Source: a virus
Strand: one strand, 5' to 3'
DNA: 64,000 nt
IMG/VR virus record: IMGVR_UViG_3300045970_000794
Span: 126,001-190,000 of that record
Positions 39,753 to 49,687 of this stretch are shown one piece after another. The notes beneath the pieces are model-generated. The model saw nothing but the letters and a program-made list of their open reading frames with translations. It searched no databases and was not told the origin of the DNA. Numbering within the stretch: position 1 is the first letter of the stretch; the number at the start of each line of letters is the position of its first letter. Both the position numbers and the translations under genes were made by a program.

Positions 39753-40148
39753 TTAGCTTAATCTTGTTATATGTTTTAGATATAAAGTACATAAAAAAAT
39801 TAACGACTCAGCTTCAATATCAATCTTTTTATAATCAATATGATTACTTAAATTACTTAAATTTAAACAATCATTTAAATAGTTAATTAATTTTAACATA
39901 TTTTCTTCATCAAACATATAACTATCTGGTAATTTCAAAGCAACATCACCCCAAGTAATAATATTACCAACTAAAAGTCTATATATTGCTGGAAATACAA
40001 CTTCAGTTGTTAAATTGTTCGAACAATGTTTATCTAATAATATTTTAGCACACAATTCATAAGCACTAGCAACTTTTAGTTTTAAAACCTCATCTTTAAT
40101 TGTATTTAATACAAAAATTTTATCCCATTTTTCAATTAAATTTTCCAT
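39753..40148 (-). CDS. Hypothetical helical protein
   Basis: 131 residues starting MENLIEKWDKIFVLN. A longer reading from 40235 is possible, but its extra residues (MIHPKKLRKKLLF...) lie in low-complexity leader that overlaps the upstream gene. The repeated A-rich leader before MENLIEKWDK supports the internal start. The protein is alpha-helical with Leu/Asn-rich segments (LINYLNDCLNLSNLSN) and no recognised motif. It sits between the HAD-like gene and the HEG. Confidence 0.65.
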   Translation of the reverse strand: MENLIEKWDKIFVLNTIKDEVLKLKVASAYELCAKILLDKHCSNNLTTEVVFPAIYRLLVGNIITWGDVALKLPDSYMFDEENMLKLINYLNDCLNLSNLSNHIDYKKIDIEAESLIFLCTLYLKHITRLS

Positions 40149-40157
40149 AATTTTTTT
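40118..40157. repeat. 40-bp perfect direct repeat, copy 2
   Basis: The intact copy, covering the leader and first ten codons of the 131-residue gene. See 39700-39739. Confidence 0.85.
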
Positions 40158-40194
40158 TATAAATAATTTAATTAAAAATCTAATAAAATAAAGA

Positions 40195-40914
40195 TTAAAT
40201 AATAATTTTTTTCTTAATTTTTTCGGATGTATCAAATATTTTGAAATCTGCTGCTGGGTAAATAATCTTCAAATACTTAAATAAATCAACGGCTGCGCTT
40301 ACATTATCTAAATCATCATCACTGAAAAAAATATTTATTTTATCATATTTTTTTTCATTTAATTTATTCATTTTACCAGTTACATAGTAATTTATCGCCA
40401 AACATTTTTTATCTTTTGACTTTTCATTACCATTCATACCAAATTTTTTATTGAATTCTGGTGATGATATTGTAAAATAAGCTTGTTTTGATAAATAACT
40501 ACTAATATCACCAACGTTTTCAATCATTTGATTAATTTCATTGATACTAAATGTTCTAAATATTAACATCATAATACCACTAGTAATTATATGTGGAGAA
40601 TGCCCCTGCATTGTTACGATAGCAAAATCATCACCATTAATTAACGTTTCTTTAATAGTAACATATGATGGACCAAATGTTTTTTCTTTAATGGCCTTTG
40701 ATAAATGTTTTAAGAAAAATGAATCCTTATGAAACTCTTCATACGAAACATCCCCTAAATCTCTTATATCTTCGTTGTATTTGATTTTTGCATACATATT
40801 GGAGTTGACATTCACTGGGACCCATCGAGTGCCTAATTTCTTCTCTAAATGAAGAACTGATGGCATGACCATTATATTATCATCCCAATCATAAATAAAA
40901 AAGTTTTTAACCAT
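40195..40914 (-). CDS. HAD-superfamily-like phosphatase/hydrolase
   Basis: Encodes 239 residues. The N-terminal FFIYDWDDNIMVMPS has the DxD of HAD motif I after a hydrophobic strand. Near the C-terminus KINIFFSDDDLDNVSAA fits the acidic motif IV, followed by FKIFDTSE. A cap domain could occupy the middle. HAD enzymes hydrolyse phosphoesters; no substrate is suggested by the sequence. A host-type promoter lies upstream and the sheath terminator beyond it, so this is an independent, probably early transcript among late genes. Confidence 0.65.
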   Translation of the reverse strand: MVKNFFIYDWDDNIMVMPSVLHLEKKLGTRWVPVNVNSNMYAKIKYNEDIRDLGDVSYEEFHKDSFFLKHLSKAIKEKTFGPSYVTIKETLINGDDFAIVTMQGHSPHIITSGIMMLIFRTFSINEINQMIENVGDISSYLSKQAYFTISSPEFNKKFGMNGNEKSKDKKCLAINYYVTGKMNKLNEKKYDKINIFFSDDDLDNVSAAVDLFKYLKIIYPAADFKIFDTSEKIKKKIII

Positions 40915-40940
40915 ATTTGTTTAAAATTTTAATTTAATGA

Positions 40941-40971
40941 CAAATATAACAATAAAAATGTTGATTTGCAA
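40941..40971 (-). promoter_or_regulatory. Bacteroidota-type promoter, TTG-N20-TATATTTG
   Basis: Minus-strand TTG (40969-40971), 20-base spacer and TATATTTG (40941-40948), 27 bases before the HAD-like gene ATG. Confidence 0.7.
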
Positions 40972-40982
40972 GTATTTAAACA

Positions 40983-41010
40983 AAAAAAGCGGACAATCGC
41001 CCGCTTTTCT
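40983..41010 (-). terminator. Rho-independent terminator after the sheath gene
   Basis: Stem AAAAGCGG (40985-40992) with CCGCTTTT (41001-41008), followed on the minus strand by a T run. It lies about 20 bases after the sheath stop codon. Confidence 0.85.
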
Positions 41011-41027
41011 CATAGTTTTATGTTATA

Positions 41028-43853
41028 TTAAATGTTGTCGAAGCTAGCACCAGTAGGTGTTACAACGAATTCAATGTTAATATATTCAAGAGCTCTTGTT
41101 GGTTTGATGAAAATCTTACCATTAAGTTCATTTCTGTCGATTGATTCTGGGTCATTATCTACAGTTACTCTGAAATCTACAAGACCTCTAGCACTTCTAA
41201 TGTTTTCAAGAATTGGATTTACCAAGCTCAAGAATTTATTTCTCACAACTGAGTCATTTTGGTCGAAAAGTAACCTCAATGATACAGCAGAAATAAGTTT
41301 TCTTGTTTGTAATAACAATCTTCTAACATTAATTCTATTAAGAGCTGTTTCGTTAACTTGAAGAGTTTTGTTACCCCAGATTTTAACACCTTCAGTTGCA
41401 AATGTTGCAATTGGGTTAATACGTCCTTCGTACAATGTATCTCTTTCGTCAAGTGTAAGTTTTTTACGTGCTTTAATACAGCTAACATCACCTCTTTCAA
41501 TACCAGCAACTGAGAACCATGGGAAAGCAATATTATCAGTCAATGCAATATTTCTTAATACGTCTCTTGTTGGTGGTAACCAAATGTAAACGTTATTTTC
41601 AGTATCATTAACTTGAACCCATGGCCAGTAAGTACATGAGTAATTACTATCAAAAAAGTCAGTTAAATCAGCTACAATGTCTTCAACAGTATAAAGGCTA
41701 CCATTTGACATATCTGGTGTTGTTACAACATACAATGAGTCACGTCTGTCGTTTTCAACCATGTTGATTGTATCTTCAACTAAGTTTGTGTTGTTAACAG
41801 TATCAATACCTGGTGTTGCAAATACGTTAATATTTACAGCTTCTGGGTTAGAGAATGTTAAAACACCTTCTAAATATGCGTAGTAGTCGGAAGTAATTCC
41901 ATTATCACCATTGCTACTTACATAATCAGCAAAATTATCTAATGTTGTTCCTAAAAGTCCTCTAGTACCATTAATTGTGTAAGTATTAGTATTTGTTCTA
42001 CTTCTTCTGTAAATGTCCCATCCATCATAAGCACCATAAGGAGCCATAGTGAATTTACGAGCATATACTTTTTCATAATCAGTTCCTAAAACACCTAATT
42101 CACTTCTGAATTGAGCACTTCCACATTCAAATGTGTAAGAAATTGAGTTATCATCAACAGTAACACCAGTAGCAGCAATATCCATGTGGAAACCACTAGT
42201 TAATGCAGTCCATGCTGTTCCATTTCCATCTTCAGTACCTTTATAGTTGAATAATGGTTGGTCAATACCTTCAGTATCTGAAAGTCCTAAATAGAATTTA
42301 CGTTTATTTTCGTAGATTCCATATCTTGTTTTGTATAATATTGAAGGGTCAGCAACTGAAGTATTACCATTAGTTTGATAATCTCTTACTGGAACACCAA
42401 TCATACCAGCTGGGAAATACATAGATGTATTAATATCTGGATTCATTTCGATTAAAATATAATCTGATTTTGAAGGATATTCACCATCATAAGTACCAAT
42501 TTTACGTCCAACATAGTTTGTTAACGTTGGGTCCATACTACATTTTGTGAATTTTTCAATGATACTTGGTTTTGCATCAGTATCATAGAAACTTCTAACT
42601 AAAATGTCGAATTCTTTATCATCTGGTTTAATGTTAACGATAGAAATTTTGATTTCTTGGTTAGCATGGTTACCATCAGAAATTGTAATGAATCTAAATA
42701 AACTGAATATTTGATTACCAATTACCTGTGATACGGTCCAAGGTGTTGTTGCATAAGTGTATTGTGATTTGTAGAATTGGAAATCACTACTGTAGTCAAC
42801 TAAAGATAAATTAATACCTCTAACTTTTCCGTCAGCAACAAATTTATCAAGCATTGCATCGTAAACTTCTTCAGCAAAAACAGCTGTTTGTTTATCGAAA
42901 GCTTTTGTACCTAATGCATTTGTAATATAATTTTGATTTGTATTGTCTAATGAAATAGTATATGTGAATGCGCTTTGAACTGTTGATAATCCACTTAATA
43001 CAAATTCACCACTTGGGTCTAATAATGCATTACTTGAATTAGCAGCATCAATACTTACAGTATATGAACCACCACTTAATTCGAATAATAGATTTTCATT
43101 TCCATCATAAGTTGCTCTAGAACGTAATAACGCTACAACAGTATTTTGTACGTCTGCGTATGAAGTACCAGAATATAATACAACAGTACCGCTAACACTA
43201 CCACTGACTGATGATGCATCACCACTAATCTTAACCATGTCAGTAAATAAAATACCAACAAAGGCACTAGTTGATTCATTTGGTTTATAGAAGAATGTAG
43301 TACCAGTATATCCAGAACCTAATGCTAAATTAGCCATATTAGTTATTTCAATAGCAAACTCAGTATAAGTTGATGCACTAGTATTAAATAAACTTTCAAT
43401 ACCACTGAATGTTGGAGTTGTAGTAATACCAGTAACGGTTGAACCACTAACTCTAGTATAATCAATAGTAATACCAGTTGTTGTTGTTATACCAGTTGTT
43501 GAAGTATCTAACGCACCATTTAGTGTGATACCCCATGATTTGCCAGCATCATAACCAGAAAGACCAAGCACTCTAGTTACATATAACTGATTTGTTTGGC
43601 TTAAATATGATTTAGCGATATATGGAAGTTCGTATTGTGGGAAACCAGTGTCAATGAACTTTGAGGCATTTTGCCCGCCAAAGAAAGCTTTGAATTCATC
43701 ATAGTTTGAGATGAAAATTGGTTGGAATGCTGGTCCTTTAGTAGTTTCACCAACTAAGCCCAAGGTTGTTACCCCTACTTGTCTGGTTACGAAGGTTAAG
43801 TCTTTTTCAGATGTGTAAACACCTGGACTAACGAATACTCTATTTGATGCCAT
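41028..43853 (-). CDS. Contractile tail sheath protein
   Basis: Encodes 941 residues. The N-terminus (VFVSPGVYTSEKDLTFVTR, then VGVTTLGLVGETTKGPAF and QPIFISNYDEFKAFFGG) is the standard T4-like sheath start. The C-terminal domain is equally typical (NPIATFATEGVKIWGNKTL, RINVRRLLLQTRKLIS, LNGKIFIKPTRALEYINIEFVV). T4 gp18 has 659 residues. The extra 280 residues lie mainly at about 110-400, a Ser/Thr/Gly-rich beta segment likely to form outward-facing domains. A terminator follows and a TATATTTATA element precedes. Confidence 0.92.
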   Translation of the reverse strand: MASNRVFVSPGVYTSEKDLTFVTRQVGVTTLGLVGETTKGPAFQPIFISNYDEFKAFFGGQNASKFIDTGFPQYELPYIAKSYLSQTNQLYVTRVLGLSGYDAGKSWGITLNGALDTSTTGITTTTGITIDYTRVSGSTVTGITTTPTFSGIESLFNTSASTYTEFAIEITNMANLALGSGYTGTTFFYKPNESTSAFVGILFTDMVKISGDASSVSGSVSGTVVLYSGTSYADVQNTVVALLRSRATYDGNENLLFELSGGSYTVSIDAANSSNALLDPSGEFVLSGLSTVQSAFTYTISLDNTNQNYITNALGTKAFDKQTAVFAEEVYDAMLDKFVADGKVRGINLSLVDYSSDFQFYKSQYTYATTPWTVSQVIGNQIFSLFRFITISDGNHANQEIKISIVNIKPDDKEFDILVRSFYDTDAKPSIIEKFTKCSMDPTLTNYVGRKIGTYDGEYPSKSDYILIEMNPDINTSMYFPAGMIGVPVRDYQTNGNTSVADPSILYKTRYGIYENKRKFYLGLSDTEGIDQPLFNYKGTEDGNGTAWTALTSGFHMDIAATGVTVDDNSISYTFECGSAQFRSELGVLGTDYEKVYARKFTMAPYGAYDGWDIYRRSRTNTNTYTINGTRGLLGTTLDNFADYVSSNGDNGITSDYYAYLEGVLTFSNPEAVNINVFATPGIDTVNNTNLVEDTINMVENDRRDSLYVVTTPDMSNGSLYTVEDIVADLTDFFDSNYSCTYWPWVQVNDTENNVYIWLPPTRDVLRNIALTDNIAFPWFSVAGIERGDVSCIKARKKLTLDERDTLYEGRINPIATFATEGVKIWGNKTLQVNETALNRINVRRLLLQTRKLISAVSLRLLFDQNDSVVRNKFLSLVNPILENIRSARGLVDFRVTVDNDPESIDRNELNGKIFIKPTRALEYINIEFVVTPTGASFDNI

Positions 43854-43890
43854 TCTTTAATTTATTATTTTGAATATTATTGTTTTTATT

Positions 43891-43899
43891 ATAAATATA
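43891..43899 (-). promoter_or_regulatory. Putative late promoter element for sheath gene (TATATTTAT)
   Basis: Coding-strand GGATATATTTATAATAAAAA about 35 bases before the sheath ATG, without a TTG at -33. Consistent with a -10-only late promoter. Confidence 0.55.
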
Positions 43900-43974
43900 T
43901 CCTCAATTAAGAAAGAACATATTTAATCATTCGGATTATTCATTTTTAAATGTATTTTATATCCGCAATATTAA

Positions 43975-44289
43975 TTAGCAATCAATGGCATTACTCCATT
44001 CACTCATTAATTTAATTTGTGAGTATGCATAAGCTCTCAAATCACTAGTTAAATTCATATTCATAGGAACTTCAAATCTAATATTTTCTTGTATAATATT
44101 ATCTTTATTATCATCCCTTTTTAATTTATCAACGTAACCAAGTAAAACAACTTCAAATCCATCCATAAACATAGGTGCCATGAATAAATTACTTGTATAT
44201 ACTCTATTAATGTGTGTACTTATTGATGCAATTTTCCAATAAGTTGCAACAGCTCCTGTTGCCAATTCTTTTGTTAATTCTAATCCCAT
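43975..44289 (-). CDS. Hypothetical small virion-region protein
   Basis: Encodes 104 residues starting MGLELTKELATGAVATYWKI. The protein has a central hydrophobic/aromatic strand region (NLFMAPMFMDGFEVVLLGYVDKLKRDD) and a C-terminal helix. No motif is recognised. It lies between two fibre-like genes and the sheath gene in a leftward order, with 41 bases to the upstream gene. A structural role is inferred from context. Confidence 0.65.
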   Translation of the reverse strand: MGLELTKELATGAVATYWKIASISTHINRVYTSNLFMAPMFMDGFEVVLLGYVDKLKRDDNKDNIIQENIRFEVPMNMNLTSDLRAYAYSQIKLMSEWSNAIDC

Positions 44290-44330
44290 AATTTTAAATA
44301 TTAATTAATATATTATTTTATTTAAAACAT

Positions 44331-44621
44331 TTATACACCAGTAGAATCAACTTCCTTCCAATTACTACCATCCCATCTTTTTAGTTTTTTAGCGACAAAA
44401 CTACCTGTATTCACCATTAATTTCGCTTTAATCCAACCATCACCATTCCATCTTTTTAATATTCCAAAATATACTAATGGTGTTGAACCAAAAAACCAAT
44501 CATTCATCATGGTTCTTCTTTGAGTGTTATTATTAGACCAGAAAAATCCAGTACTCAACACCGTAGTTTTATTTACCCAACTTGATTTAAATGGAAATCT
44601 TCCTCTACCTGTTATCGCCAT
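44331..44621 (-). CDS. Small protein with tandem (K)RW(N/D)G..W repeats
   Basis: Encodes 96 residues. Two repeats, LKRWNGDGWIKAKLM and LKRWDGSNWKEVDS, follow a short region FPFKSSWVNKTTVL. W-(N/D)-G-x-x-W units occur in phage tail-fibre tips and carbohydrate-binding modules. It starts MAITGRGR, echoing MAITTLDG of the gene just upstream. Probably a virion surface or fibre-tip protein. Confidence 0.6.
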   Translation of the reverse strand: MAITGRGRFPFKSSWVNKTTVLSTGFFWSNNNTQRRTMMNDWFFGSTPLVYFGILKRWNGDGWIKAKLMVNTGSFVAKKLKRWDGSNWKEVDSTGV

Positions 44622-44627
44622 AATAAA

Positions 44628-45431
44628 TTAGCCTTGTGTAAATATTATTTCTGAATTTATTGGTGTTGTTGTTGTCGTACTAGGTTGAAAAACCAAAAAT
44701 GGTACTGAATCATCAAATATTTCTGGAAATCCACCAGTTAACGCATCCACAGATGATGATAAATAAGCACCTACAATATCAACTGATGCAATTACTCTAT
44801 AAGCTACTAATGATATTGAACCACTAGTCATTGTTGTATTATGTGTCCATGTTTGTATTGATTGTACCCCAACATCCCCAGCTTGTAAACCCATTTGATA
44901 AAATGTACCTTGAATTGATGACGCAACCACTGTTAATAAACCAGCACCAGTCCTACCACTTACACCTAAACTATTTGTATAAGACATTGATAATGTTGGT
45001 GTACCAGCACCAAGGTTGGCACTTGCTTCCATTGCAATATAAATACCTGTACCACTTATTGAACCATTCATATCTCTAGGTGGTAAAGCAACTGAATTTA
45101 CGTTTTGAGCTGTTGTAGTGGTAACAGCCAAACCCGAATTATGCCATAATCTATCACATAATAATAATTTACCAGCTTGAGCTGCTTGACCTGTCATTCT
45201 AGCTAAGTATGTGTGTCCAGCAACTGGATTTGTGAATGGAATTTGACCAGCATATGTTGTTAATGCAGCACCAGTTACACCTGGAGCTGGTGCAACTGCT
45301 GCACCTGGAGCTCCAACTTGATAAATCGTTGAATGTGGTCTACCAGCAACCAATGTACCAGTAACCCCTTTTGTTATATATCTTGGTGGTTGCATTCCAG
45401 CTATCGCACCATCGAGTGTTGTTATTGCCAT
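44628..45431 (-). CDS. Predicted virion surface protein
   Basis: Encodes 267 residues, Ala/Thr/Gly-rich (for example VGAPGAAVAPAPGVTGAAL and TTTTAQNVNSVALPPRDMNG). It is beta-rich and lacks membrane segments or catalytic motifs. It sits between the beta-helix fibre gene and the WNG-repeat gene. Higher G/C and Ala content than neighbouring genes is notable. A fibre or decoration role is possible; I do not recognise the family. An ATATTTATA-like element lies about 25 bases before the ATG. Confidence 0.7.
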   Translation of the reverse strand: MAITTLDGAIAGMQPPRYITKGVTGTLVAGRPHSTIYQVGAPGAAVAPAPGVTGAALTTYAGQIPFTNPVAGHTYLARMTGQAAQAGKLLLCDRLWHNSGLAVTTTTAQNVNSVALPPRDMNGSISGTGIYIAMEASANLGAGTPTLSMSYTNSLGVSGRTGAGLLTVVASSIQGTFYQMGLQAGDVGVQSIQTWTHNTTMTSGSISLVAYRVIASVDIVGAYLSSSVDALTGGFPEIFDDSVPFLVFQPSTTTTTPINSEIIFTQG

Positions 45432-45471
45432 AATATTAAATTTATTCTTATTATTATAAATATCTTAATTT

Positions 45472-48400
45472 TTAATTAGTATCAACCCATAAATCACCAA
45501 TTATTGGTGAGCTTGGTGCTGTATTACTAACAGTTATTTTTGCCAACCCACTAAATGCTTCAGTCTTTAAAAATAATGAACCAATATTAGTAGTACCAGA
45601 CATAATTGTACTTGCACTTATAGTTGTCGCTGTTATTGTATTAGCTGTTAAACCATTAGTAAATATTGTTGCACCATTAACAGTTCCACCAGTAAATGTA
45701 GCGGGTGTTATTGGTATGTTTAAATAAGTAGTTGCACTTATCGTATTAGCTGTTAAACCATTAGTAAATATAGTTGCACCAGTTACGGTACCACCTGTAA
45801 ATGCCGAGCCAGTACTAGTATTAAAACCAGTTACTGTAAATGTGCCTCCTGTATTATTAGTAAAAGTAGCTGTTCCACTAGAGTATGTACCTCCTGTTAC
45901 CCTAACATCAGTAGGTAAATTACTGTAAGTAGTTGCACTTATCGTATTTGTACTTAATCCATTAGTAAATATAGTTGCACCTGTTACAGTACCTCCCGTA
46001 AATGCTGAACCAGTACTAGTATTAAAACCAGTCACAGTGAACGTACCTCCTGTATTATTAGTAAAAGTGGCTGTTCCAGTGCTATATGTACCACCAGTTA
46101 CCCTAATATCAATAGGTAAATTACTGTAAGTAGTTGCACTTATCGTATTAGTCGTTAAGCCATTAGTTAGTATTGTTGCACCAGTTACTGTACCTCCTGT
46201 AAATGGTGTACTCAAACCAGTTACAGTAAACGTACCACCTGTATTATTGGTGAATGTAATAATTCCAAAATTATATGTACCACCAGTTACTCTAATATCG
46301 GTAGGTAAATTACTATAAGTAGTTGCACTAATAGTTGGTGCTGTAATATTACCTGTAAAAGTTTGTCCAGATACATTAGCTTTATTACTTAATAAACTAG
46401 GTACTGAATCAATATATGTTTTATCAGCCGCTGACATAAAACCAGCGATTGATGTAGTTACAGTACTATGTGTTGAACCACCACTAATTGAACCGTGGAA
46501 GTGTCTGTGGTCACTTCTAGCAATAGAATTTGCAATACCATCAGCATTAGAACTATTACTAATATCAACAGGAATACCCATTGTTAATGCATCACTACCA
46601 CTATTTGGTAAATGTCGACTAGCATGAGTTTCGATTGTAACACTATTTATGGTTCCAGCACTGATTATATTATGAGTACCTAAATTTAAATTACCTTCCA
46701 TTACTCTAGTACCACTTGCAAGTAAATATTGTTGATGGTCATCAGCTATTAATCCTTGTAAATTACCATGAATCAATGTTGATGATAAATTGGATGCATT
46801 AAATGAAGCCATTGGCCTTTCATCAGTTATTTGAACAATATTAGTAGCACCTTCTTTTGTAATAATACTAGCAATAATACATGTTGAATCAACAAATTCG
46901 GTTGGTGGTATTGGTAAATTTGAAGCAACAACCTCAGTTAACCCACTATATTGTGCTTGAGCGTAAACTAATAAATATTGTTCATAATCACCTTCACCAG
47001 TAACATATAATGAATGTTTAGCATAATATCCAGCAGTCATAGCAGTTAATCCAGAACTAGGATTATAAACATTGTTTTGAACTGTTGTTGCTGTAGTCGC
47101 ACCATGTCTAAATGTTCCATCACCATTTCTCCAATGTTCTTCAAAAAATACTGGAGTACCACCAGTAGAAATGAATTCATTTAAATTATAATATCTTTCA
47201 CCACTAGTAATATTTAATTGTCTAGTTCCATTTTCAGTTACTCGTGAACCAGTAGTATACATCACACCAAATGCTTCATTTATAAAATTTGTTGTCCTAT
47301 TACCAAGCAAATTAATACTTAATGGTGTATTTTCAATATAATGAATGCGTGCTGTAGAAGCATATACACTACCTAATAAAATGTTATGAACTCCATCACC
47401 TTTACTAGCATTTGCTGATACAACAGCATTTTCATCAACACTAATATATTTTGTTGTTCCAGATGGAATTGTCAATGTTGTTGCTGACCAAATTACTTCT
47501 TTAATGAAATCACCAGTTGCATATAAATAACCATCACCAGCTGATACCCCAATCGTCAATCCACTAACTTCGGTTAATAAACCACCAGTACTTACACCCA
47601 TAGCAGCCTCAGCTTTTACCATTTTAGATAAATTAACTAATTCAGCCTTATTAGCACCTTGATAAAGGTCACCAATTACAATTGCACCACCTGTTGTAGT
47701 CCTATTAGTGAAAAATGGTGTAAATGTACTTAATGAATTAATATTAAGTTTATCCAAATCCATCGAACCAATCATACCACCAGTCGTAAATGGACTTAAT
47801 ATATCAATATCATATATTGCATTATTAGCGAAAATAGTTCCAGCAATAGAAATTGTACAACCACTACCAGTATTATTATTTAATAAACCAATATTAAAAC
47901 CAGTAACTTCATTAGCAACCATAACAATATTAGCACCATTCTGACATTCAATACCTGTATTTCCGTATGAAATAGTATTTGGGCTTTCACTACCATAAAT
48001 ACCAGCTGAATTTATAATTAATTGTGAACCAATACCAGTAACATATGCTGAAGTAAAACCACTAACAGTTGGGAATGTATAAAAATTCTCAGCATTAACG
48101 GTTGTATTAAATCCATTAGTCGCTTCAATATAAAGACCATATGACATTACACCATTAAAATCAACGTATTCTAAATATGTAACAGTATCTTGACTTACTG
48201 ATGTAATTTTAACGCAAGTATCACAATCGATAAATGTAACTTTATGTACTTGAGAAAAATCACCACCATCTATTGCTGCTATACCAACATAACCAGTACC
48301 AGCACTCATAATTGTTAAAAATGAAATTTCATTATTAGTACCTACGTTGAAAATATTATGAACATTACTATCTGGTATTACTATTGTAGTTTGAATTGAA

Positions 48401-49683
48401 GCTCCAACTATTGAAACATATGGTTTAGCACTTAAATCAATCAACGGTTCAATAAAAATACCAGCACCAACTCTAATTTGATAAATATTAGTTTCACTAG
48501 CACCAGTAATGTAATCAACAGCTGTTGAAATTGATGAGAAATCACCCCCTTTATTAGCTACAGTAATAACCTTTAAATCTTTGTTTACAATATAGAATGA
48601 ACTTAATGGGTTAATATATGTTTTCACATAATCATTCGTTCCGAAATAATTACCAGTTGAATCAGAACTTTTAATATCCAAATCCATTGTTGTATTAATG
48701 AGATTTACATCATTAAGTTTTAAACTACACCCAGAACCTAAATCTTCATTATTAATACCTGTACCACAACCATCAACAGCAACTGATACTACCTCAATAG
48801 TTGCTCCACTATAACATCTTATGAAGTTAGTTAGAGCACCACCAAATACTGATTGTACTAAAACACCAAAATTAGTTAAAATAACTTTATTATTAGCACC
48901 ACTAATGTGAATATAATCATCCATAACATTAGAAACCGAATTTTTTGAATCGGCCATCGATACTATCATAAATCCATCACCATGTATATCAAATCCAGTA
49001 GTGAATCCATTACCATATGAACCTGTAATACCTTCAAAAGCAACAATACCAAATGTACCAGCAGTTAATGATGAATTTAAAATGCTATATGTGTTACCAG
49101 CAGTACATCTTATGATTGTACATACTTTACCCATACCCATATCAGTTGATATATTGAATATTGTCTTACCAGAATCGGTTGAACCTCTAAAAATTAAACC
49201 ATTTAATGTGACATTACCAACAACATTAACACAATTTTTACTGGTTGCATTAACTTCAATAATAACAGAATTAGACGTATAAGCTTCAATATCAACGAAT
49301 TCTTTAAGTGTGATGGTATCTTCAACGTAAATACCAGGGTGTACTAAAATACCATATCTATTTGAAATTGATGCGTCTGTGATAGAATCTATTGCTGCTT
49401 TTACTGATGTAAAATTTGTAGCACCAGATTTACCAACAATAATAGTATTTTGAATATAGCCGCCAGTATATGCTGATAATGGTAAACTACCAGTCGTATT
49501 ATTTAAATCAATATTAGTTATACCAGCACCATCACCATGGATAGTATTACCAGTTAATGAATCAGCTGTAACACCACTAAAATTAGCAGTAATTGCTGAA
49601 GTACTGATTAAATCAGAACTTGTTTCTACAATTGAACCATCAGTTGTAGTTACTTGATTAATTATTTTATATTCTTGTCCCAT
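45472..49683 (-). CDS. Tail fibre/spike with tandem pectate-lyase-like beta-helix and C-terminal repeats
   Basis: Encodes 1403 residues. Two beta-helix units are visible. The first begins near residue 80 (IIVGKSGATNFTSVKAAID, then YGILVHPGIYVEDTITLKE). The second begins near residue 365 (VITVANKGGDFSSISTAVDY, then YQIRVGAGIFIEPLIDL). Each is followed by repeated short strands, as in pectate-lyase-fold phage spikes that bind or degrade glycans. Residues about 1110-1340 contain three to four repeats of about 65 residues (SNLP.D.RVTGGTY, NNTGGTFTVTGF, FTGGTVTGATIFTNGL). The C-terminus ITVSNTAPSSPIIGDLWVDTN is a conserved-looking fibre end. Active-site residues cannot be assigned. Confidence 0.8.
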   Translation of the reverse strand: MGQEYKIINQVTTTDGSIVETSSDLISTSAITANFSGVTADSLTGNTIHGDGAGITNIDLNNTTGSLPLSAYTGGYIQNTIIVGKSGATNFTSVKAAIDSITDASISNRYGILVHPGIYVEDTITLKEFVDIEAYTSNSVIIEVNATSKNCVNVVGNVTLNGLIFRGSTDSGKTIFNISTDMGMGKVCTIIRCTAGNTYSILNSSLTAGTFGIVAFEGITGSYGNGFTTGFDIHGDGFMIVSMADSKNSVSNVMDDYIHISGANNKVILTNFGVLVQSVFGGALTNFIRCYSGATIEVVSVAVDGCGTGINNEDLGSGCSLKLNDVNLINTTMDLDIKSSDSTGNYFGTNDYVKTYINPLSSFYIVNKDLKVITVANKGGDFSSISTAVDYITGASETNIYQIRVGAGIFIEPLIDLSAKPYVSIVGASIQTTIVIPDSNVHNIFNVGTNNEISFLTIMSAGTGYVGIAAIDGGDFSQVHKVTFIDCDTCVKITSVSQDTVTYLEYVDFNGVMSYGLYIEATNGFNTTVNAENFYTFPTVSGFTSAYVTGIGSQLIINSAGIYGSESPNTISYGNTGIECQNGANIVMVANEVTGFNIGLLNNNTGSGCTISIAGTIFANNAIYDIDILSPFTTGGMIGSMDLDKLNINSLSTFTPFFTNRTTTGGAIVIGDLYQGANKAELVNLSKMVKAEAAMGVSTGGLLTEVSGLTIGVSAGDGYLYATGDFIKEVIWSATTLTIPSGTTKYISVDENAVVSANASKGDGVHNILLGSVYASTARIHYIENTPLSINLLGNRTTNFINEAFGVMYTTGSRVTENGTRQLNITSGERYYNLNEFISTGGTPVFFEEHWRNGDGTFRHGATTATTVQNNVYNPSSGLTAMTAGYYAKHSLYVTGEGDYEQYLLVYAQAQYSGLTEVVASNLPIPPTEFVDSTCIIASIITKEGATNIVQITDERPMASFNASNLSSTLIHGNLQGLIADDHQQYLLASGTRVMEGNLNLGTHNIISAGTINSVTIETHASRHLPNSGSDALTMGIPVDISNSSNADGIANSIARSDHRHFHGSISGGSTHSTVTTSIAGFMSAADKTYIDSVPSLLSNKANVSGQTFTGNITAPTISATTYSNLPTDIRVTGGTYNFGIITFTNNTGGTFTVTGLSTPFTGGTVTGATILTNGLTTNTISATTYSNLPIDIRVTGGTYSTGTATFTNNTGGTFTVTGFNTSTGSAFTGGTVTGATIFTNGLSTNTISATTYSNLPTDVRVTGGTYSSGTATFTNNTGGTFTVTGFNTSTGSAFTGGTVTGATIFTNGLTANTISATTYLNIPITPATFTGGTVNGATIFTNGLTANTITATTISASTIMSGTTNIGSLFLKTEAFSGLAKITVSNTAPSSPIIGDLWVDTN
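45640..46345 (-). repeat. Tandem in-frame fibre repeats (about 190 bp each)
   Basis: Three to four copies of a unit encoding TTYSNLPTD, VTGGTY, ATFTNNTGGTFTVTGF, FTGGTVTGATIFTNGL and NTISA. DNA identity between copies is high by eye. Shorter versions recur in the adjacent gene at about 50250-50450 and 51180-51420. Confidence 0.75.
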
Positions 49684-49687
49684 ATTT

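Noticed and set aside
40149-40235. N-terminal extension of the 131-residue gene
   Set aside because: It reads through an A/T leader, overlaps the upstream gene and is not part of the duplicated start.
45640-46345. CRISPR-like array
   Set aside because: The repeats are in frame, about 190 bp long, and encode regular fibre modules with no spacer pattern.
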